Shown here: positions 61,084 through 64,000 of the stretch, one piece after another
How positions within the stretch are numbered: the stretch's first letter is position 1
Layout of the letters: every line of letters begins with the position of its first letter
Assembly: GCF_000959525.1 (NCBI RefSeq)
Contig: NZ_CP009832.1
Location: forward strand, 1,674,001 to 1,738,000
DNA from: Burkholderia multivorans ATCC BAA-247
GTDB lineage: Bacteria > Pseudomonadota > Gammaproteobacteria > Burkholderiales > Burkholderiaceae
Length of the DNA: 64,000 nt
Direction of reading: 5' to 3'
The notes under the pieces: model-generated
What the model was told of the DNA's origin: nothing
The model's input: only the letters and a program-made list of their open reading frames with translations
Database searches by the model: none
Made by a program: the position numbers and the translations under genes

Positions 61084-61112
61084 AAAAAGGCCGGCATGAA
61101 GCCGACCTTTTT
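61084..61112 (-). terminator. Hairpin directly behind tRNA-Leu 1
   Basis: AAAAAGG/CCTTTTT stem with inner GTCGGC/GCCGGC pairing (G.U on the minus strand). First member of the spacer hairpins, seven nt after the tRNA CCA end; the stem's own U-run and the CAUUUUC after it give a weak intrinsic terminator. Confidence 0.6.
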
Positions 61113-61119
61113 AAAACAG

Positions 61120-61206
61120 TGGTGCCCAGGAGAGGACTCGAACCTCCACGGTGTTGCCACCGCTAGGACCTGAACCTAGTGCGTCTACCAATTCCGCCAC
61201 CTGGGC
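61120..61206 (-). tRNA. tRNA-Leu (anticodon CAG), copy 1
   Basis: 87 nt including encoded CCA. Acceptor GCCCAGG/CCTGGGC with discriminator A, D-arm with GGTAGACGC, anticodon stem CTAGG/CCTAG around loop TTCAGGT (CAG, decodes CUG), long variable arm (GGTGGCAACACC), and T-loop TTCGAGT. Leu type II tRNA. A consensus promoter lies just upstream. Followed on the minus strand by the array of tRNA-like units. Confidence 0.98.
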
Positions 61207-61238
61207 ACGTTTCGCTTGCTGCGATGCGAAAGACCGCT

Positions 61239-61266
61239 ATTGTAGCGTGTCCTTGAGGGCTGTCAA
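61239..61266 (-). promoter_or_regulatory. Promoter of tRNA-Leu copy 1
   Basis: On the minus strand TTGACA (61266-61261), 16 bp, TACAAT (61244-61239), about 30 bp before the tRNA 5' end. Near consensus. The adjoining GC-rich block toward the tRNA resembles a discriminator. Confidence 0.85.
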
Positions 61267-61548
61267 CAGCTTTTTACTGGATCGATCTAAAAAGACGCGC
61301 CGCCAGCAGGTCTCGTTGCGGCGCTCGCGCGGCGTGCAGCGATTGCCGCACACCGCGAACGGGTGAATTTTCCCGATGCGTATTTATGCGCGTTTGCCCG
61401 CGCACTATCGTTTCGACACGGCACACGTCATTGCGGACACGTGCCGAGCTCCGCCGATACGGCGAACACGGTGCACGCGTTTCATCATCGACGCGACGAC
61501 GTGCGACGCGGGCCCGGTTCGGCGACTCGATTCGTTTGCGAGCGAATG

Positions 61549-61567
61549 TGTTACTTAATTGGTAACA
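61549..61567. promoter_or_regulatory. Palindrome TGTTAC-N7-GTAACA before wrbA
   Basis: TGTTACTTAATTGGTAACA has six-base arms around TTAATTG, 42 bp before the wrbA start, where it would overlap the -10/-35 region. The shape fits HxlR- or MarR-type regulators. Otherwise, 61267-61548 (between tRNA-Leu 1 and this site) holds no feature I can support. Confidence 0.5.
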
Positions 61568-61609
61568 TTTCGTCGCTCGTTCCCTTTGAACTTGAACAAG
61601 GAGTCATTC

Positions 61610-62179
61610 ATGTCGGAAATTGCTGTGGTTTTTCATAGTGGCTACGGTCATGCGGCCGTCATTGCGGAAGCCGTCGCGCGCGGTGTCGAGAAGGTCGACG
61701 GCGCGTCGGTGAAGCTGATCCCTGTCGAGGCGATCGACGATCACTGGGCGTATCTGGAGCACGACGCGAACGCGATCATCTTCGGTTCGCCGACCTACAT
61801 GGGCAGCGCGTCCGCGCAGTTCAAGGGATTCATGGACGCGTCGTCGAAGTACTGGGGCAAGTGGCGCGACAAGCTCGCGGCCGGCTTCACGGTCTCCGCT
61901 TCGCAAAGCGGCGACAAGCTGGCGACGCTGCAGCAGCTCGCCGTCTTCGCGGCGCAGCATCAGATGCTGTGGGTGAGTCTCGGCCTGATGCCCGGCAACA
62001 ACAACAGCCAGGGATCGGTCAACGATCTGAATCGGCTGGGTTCGTTCCTTGGCGCGATGGCGCAGGCGAATGCCGATCAGGGCGGCGACGCGATCATCGA
62101 GAGCGACCGGAAAACGGCTGAAGTGCTCGGCGAGCGCGTCGCGATTGCGGCGAAGCGCTGGAACGGGCAGGGCGCGTGA
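61610..62179 (+). CDS. WrbA-like flavodoxin-family NAD(P)H:quinone oxidoreductase
   Basis: 189 residues from ATG 61610 with AAGGAG ten bases upstream (an in-frame upstream start without a site is rejected). FMN-binding flavodoxin fold: EIAVVFHSGYGHAAVIAEAV (phosphate loop), AIIFGSPTYMGSASAQFKGF (FMN contact), TVSASQSGDKLATLQQLAVF, and LGLMPGNNNSQGSVNDLNRL. Two-electron reduction of quinones would fit. Lies alone between the two tRNA-Leu genes, downstream of a palindrome that may control it by quinone or oxidant stress. Confidence 0.88.
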   Translation: MSEIAVVFHSGYGHAAVIAEAVARGVEKVDGASVKLIPVEAIDDHWAYLEHDANAIIFGSPTYMGSASAQFKGFMDASSKYWGKWRDKLAAGFTVSASQSGDKLATLQQLAVFAAQHQMLWVSLGLMPGNNNSQGSVNDLNRLGSFLGAMAQANADQGGDAIIESDRKTAEVLGERVAIAAKRWNGQGA

Positions 62180-62201
62180 TTTTTTCGTGCCGGAAATGAA
62201 G

Positions 62202-62227
62202 AAAGGTCGGCTGAAAGCCGACCTTTT
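62202..62227. terminator. Bidirectional terminator, wrbA / array 2
   Basis: Perfect stem AAAGGTCGGCT/AGCCGACCTTT with two-base loop, T-run on both sides. It serves wrbA on the plus strand and the second tRNA-Leu transcript on the minus strand. Here the inner pairing is perfect on both strands, unlike the spacer hairpins. Confidence 0.85.
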
Positions 62228-62237
62228 CGAAAACAGA

Positions 62238-62344
62238 TGGTGCCCGGGAGAGGACTCGGTCACGCGAGCGCGACCCCGGCTGCGCTTGCAAGCGCAGCCT
62301 TTCGAGTCCTCACGCAAAGCGCGCAGGCGCTTTGCTTCCTGGGC
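62238..62344 (-). ncRNA. tRNA-like RNA, unit D (behind tRNA-Leu 2)
   Basis: 107 nt, differing from units A and B at only a few positions (for example one acceptor change giving an A-C mismatch and one loop change). Same four-stem plan and ACCA 3' end. It is the only unit in the second array, 45 nt from tRNA-Leu copy 2. Confidence 0.65.
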
Positions 62345-62352
62345 TCAAAATG

Positions 62353-62382
62353 AAAAAGGCCGGCATGAAGCCGACCTTTTTT
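62353..62382 (-). terminator. Hairpin directly behind tRNA-Leu 2
   Basis: AAAAAGG/CCTTTTT hairpin, same family as at 61084, between tRNA-Leu copy 2 and unit D; six T on the plus side. Inner G.U pair on the minus strand only. Confidence 0.55.
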
Positions 62383-62389
62383 AAAACAG

Positions 62390-62476
62390 TGGTGCCCAGG
62401 AGAGGACTCGAACCTCCACGGTGTTGCCACCGCTAGGACCTGAACCTAGTGCGTCTACCAATTCCGCCACCTGGGC
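62390..62476 (-). tRNA. tRNA-Leu (anticodon CAG), copy 2
   Basis: 87 nt, identical in sequence to the copy at 61120-61206, with encoded CCA. Same strand, own promoter. Confidence 0.98.
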
Positions 62477-62511
62477 ACGTTTCGCTTGGTGCTGCATCGC
62501 GAAAGACCGCT

Positions 62512-62539
62512 ATTCTAGCGTGTCTGAAACGTCTGTCAA
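62512..62539 (-). promoter_or_regulatory. Promoter of tRNA-Leu copy 2
   Basis: On the minus strand TTGACA (62539-62534), 16 bp, TAGAAT (62517-62512). Same spacing as copy 1. The sequence between promoter and tRNA is similar but not identical to copy 1 (GAAAGACCGCTATT is shared), which shows that both upstream regions are duplicated and have diverged. Confidence 0.85.
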
Positions 62540-62589
62540 CATAATTTCATCAAAGCGCACGAAATTGTCGCGCCCCTCCGCGCCCGCGC

Positions 62590-63579
62590 TCACGCACCGA
62601 TCGGCTCCGCCCGTTTCGCGGCGAAATTCCAGCGCAGTGCCTGCCCGGTATCGACGCGCGCCGGTAGCAGTCCGGCAGCGAGAAAGGTGTCGGCGATCTT
62701 CTGCTGCTCGCCGAAGTTCGGCCGCAGCACTTCGCGCACGAGGTAGCTGCGTCGTGCGTTGGCGCGCTCGATCGTCGCGGCGTCGAGCCCCCAGATCGGC
62801 GCCAGCGTATTCGCGGCTTCCGGCTGATGCGCACGCAACCATGTGCCGGCCTGCGACAGCCGGTCGAACAGGATCTGCACGACGTCGGGGCGGGCCGCGG
62901 CGAAACTGCTCGACGCGAGGTAGTAGCGCTGATAAGACGCGAGCCCGTCGCCGTCGGCGAGAATCCGCACGTCGGGATTCCGGTCCACCGACGCGACATA
63001 GGGATCCCACGTGATCCACGCATCGACGCTGCCGCGCTCGAATGCGGCCCGGCCGTCCGCAGGCGTGAGGTAGTGGATCGCAGCATCGGCGGGCGCGAGC
63101 TTCGCGCGCGCGAGCGCGGCGAGCAGCAGATAGTGGCTGCCGGCCGCCTTCGTCACGGCGATGCGCTGGCCCTTGAGGTCGGCGAGCGTGCGCAGCGCGC
63201 CGTCCCGCTTGACGACGATCGCCTGTGCCTTCGGCGACGGCGCTTCCTGCGCGACATACACGAAGCGCGCGTGCGCGGCCTGTGCGAAGACCGGCACCGT
63301 GTCGGCCACGTCCGCGCTGAAATCGACGGCGCCGACGTTGAGCGCCTCGGTCAGCGGCAGCCCGCTCGCGAATTCATGCCACGACACGCGCATGCCGAGC
63401 GGCGCGAGCGCCTGTTCGAGCGTGCCGCGCGTCTTGAGCAGCGTGATCAGCGTCGACGATTTCTGGTATCCGATGCGCAGCGCGGTGGGCGCATCGTCGG
63501 CGCGGGCGCGGACACCCGCGGCAGTCAGGCCGGCGGCCAGCATCGCGCGCGCGAATGCGCGGCGGTTCATCGACGTCAT
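62590..63579 (-). CDS. ABC transporter substrate-binding protein, sulfonate/taurine type
   Basis: 329 residues from ATG 63579 (GGAG upstream). SsuA/TauA-like periplasmic binding protein. Signal sequence with a twin-Arg-like start (NRRAFARAMLAAGLTAAGVR). Seen: TALRIGYQKSSTLITLLKTR, HEFASGLPLTEALNVGAVDF (family signature), KGQRIAVTKAAGSHYLLLAA, and AAFERGSVDAWITWDPYVAS. The ATPase and permease are not next to it, so it is either an orphan or works with components elsewhere; sulfonate, taurine or nitrate-like ligands are possible. Confidence 0.85.
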   Translation of the reverse strand: MTSMNRRAFARAMLAAGLTAAGVRARADDAPTALRIGYQKSSTLITLLKTRGTLEQALAPLGMRVSWHEFASGLPLTEALNVGAVDFSADVADTVPVFAQAAHARFVYVAQEAPSPKAQAIVVKRDGALRTLADLKGQRIAVTKAAGSHYLLLAALARAKLAPADAAIHYLTPADGRAAFERGSVDAWITWDPYVASVDRNPDVRILADGDGLASYQRYYLASSSFAAARPDVVQILFDRLSQAGTWLRAHQPEAANTLAPIWGLDAATIERANARRSYLVREVLRPNFGEQQKIADTFLAAGLLPARVDTGQALRWNFAAKRAEPIGA

Positions 63580-63749
63580 GAAGCGTGCTCCTTGTCGGGT
63601 TCGTTGCATTGAAGCGAGCCGGCTAACGTACCAACGCCGAGCACGGACGAGAACCGATAAATTCTGCTATCGATTCGACCGATGGGCATAAGCGGCGGGC
63701 ACGTCGGTTGCTCGCAGGAACGGCCACACCTTTGTCAAGGAGAGTGACC

Positions 63750-64000
63750 ATGCCCGAACAGAGAGCGATCCAGCGAGCACGCGCCGACAAACGCGCCGGC
63801 AAGTCGCCGAGCACGCAAGCCGGCGAGTTCGTCAAGGAGGAGATCGACCGCGTACGCAGCGGCAAGCACGGGGTGCGTTCGGCGAAGCAGGCCGTGGCCA
63901 TCGGCTTGTCGGAAGCACGGCGCGCGGGCGTCGATCTGAAGCCGCCCGCGAAGGGCAAGACGAGTGAAGCGACGCGCAAGAAGGCGGCACGGGACACCGC
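63750..64000 (+). CDS. DUF6496-like small basic protein, 5' part
   Basis: Start ATG 63750 with AAGGAGA upstream; runs off the window after 83 codons with no stop. Lys/Arg/Ala-rich: PEQRAIQRARADKRAGKSPS, TQAGEFVKEEIDRVRSGKHG, KQAVAIGLSEARRAGVDLKP, KGKTSEATRKKAARD. The arrangement matches a small Burkholderia family; basic composition suggests nucleic-acid binding. Function unknown. Divergent from the binding-protein gene across a 170-bp gap without further signals. Confidence 0.7.
   Translation, partial: MPEQRAIQRARADKRAGKSPSTQAGEFVKEEIDRVRSGKHGVRSAKQAVAIGLSEARRAGVDLKPPAKGKTSEATRKKAARDT

Larger units (their letters stand above)
60665..61119 (-). repeat. Tandem array of three tRNA-like units, period 151-153 bp
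   Basis: Units start (3' ends on the minus strand) at 60665, 60818 and 60969, and the real tRNA-Leu at 61120, so the period is 153, 151 and 151 bp. Each period is a 107-108 nt tRNA-like element plus a 43-45 nt spacer with a hairpin. The period is not a multiple of three, which argues against coding. Unit A and B are virtually identical, the distal unit C is degraded, as in decaying arrays. Confidence 0.9.

Noticed and set aside
60768-61166. 132-codon open frame on the plus strand through the tRNA-like array
   Set aside because: The 151-bp period is not a multiple of three, so each unit is read in a different frame; it also runs into the tRNA-Leu gene.
60628-61206. CRISPR-like spacing of repeats
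   Set aside because: Units are 107-108 nt and carry tRNA ends; there are no unique spacers and no cas genes.
61120-62476. tRNA-Leu copies as phage or island attachment sites
   Set aside because: No integrase gene, and only a flavodoxin gene lies between the copies; a duplication is simpler.

Overview
The window reads as a core segment of the main chromosome of a Burkholderia, most likely of the B. cepacia complex. GC content and codon use are high-GC throughout. Gene content and order fit that group: rimP-nusA-infB-rbfA-truB, typA, sucA-sucB-lpdA, a complete Tad pilus locus followed by the second Hfq (Hfq2), and a fructose/ribose-type ABC operon. No phage, CRISPR array or intact insertion sequence is visible.

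Layout. 1-10.5 kb: tail of an aminotransferase gene, scpB, rluB, then the rimP-nusA-infB cluster with a promoter and terminator-like hairpin in its leader, and rbfA-truB behind a strong hairpin. 10.5-15.5 kb (minus strand): a tripartite drug-efflux operon (EmrB-type permease, EmrA-type adaptor, outer-membrane channel) preceded by a MarR regulator; matching operator-like boxes lie before both units. 15.8-25.5 kb: typA, the 2-oxoglutarate dehydrogenase operon, zapE, and a short IS5-type transposase remnant. 25.6-31.1 kb (minus): a DUF2147 protein, a TpsB/FhaC-type outer-membrane transporter, and two Ser/Thr/Gly/Val-rich repeat lipoproteins where a TpsA exoprotein would be expected. 31.1-45.5 kb: a 690-bp AT-richer control region and the Tad pilus locus (flp, cpaA, tadE, cpaB, cpaC, cpaE, cpaF, tadB, tadC, tadD, a DUF3613 gene, tadG, a sigma-54-type regulator) and a DUF2968 gene. 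45.6-54.4 kb: hfq2, a PXPV-repeat protein, fadD-like ligase with a TetR repressor, an MFS carrier, a GNAT acetyltransferase, a ParB-like protein behind a ten-G tract, and a SulP transporter. 54.4-60.5 kb (minus): ROK regulator, sugar ABC transporter and PfkB kinase, with a 27-bp palindromic operator. 60.6-62.5 kb: two identical tRNA-Leu(CAG) genes flanking a WrbA-like flavodoxin gene. 62.5-64 kb: a sulfonate/taurine-type binding protein and the start of a DUF6496 gene.

The most unusual structure is at 60.6-62.4 kb. Downstream of each tRNA-Leu gene, on the same strand, lie 107-108 nt elements (three after the first tRNA, one after the second). Each begins with the tRNA's 5' acceptor strand, ends with its 3' T-arm/acceptor half including CCA, and has a new interior that folds into long perfect stems. 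They are separated by terminator-like hairpins and form a 151-153 bp tandem array. They look like a family of tRNA-like RNAs produced from tRNA operons, analogous in layout to the rtT repeats behind E. coli tyrT.
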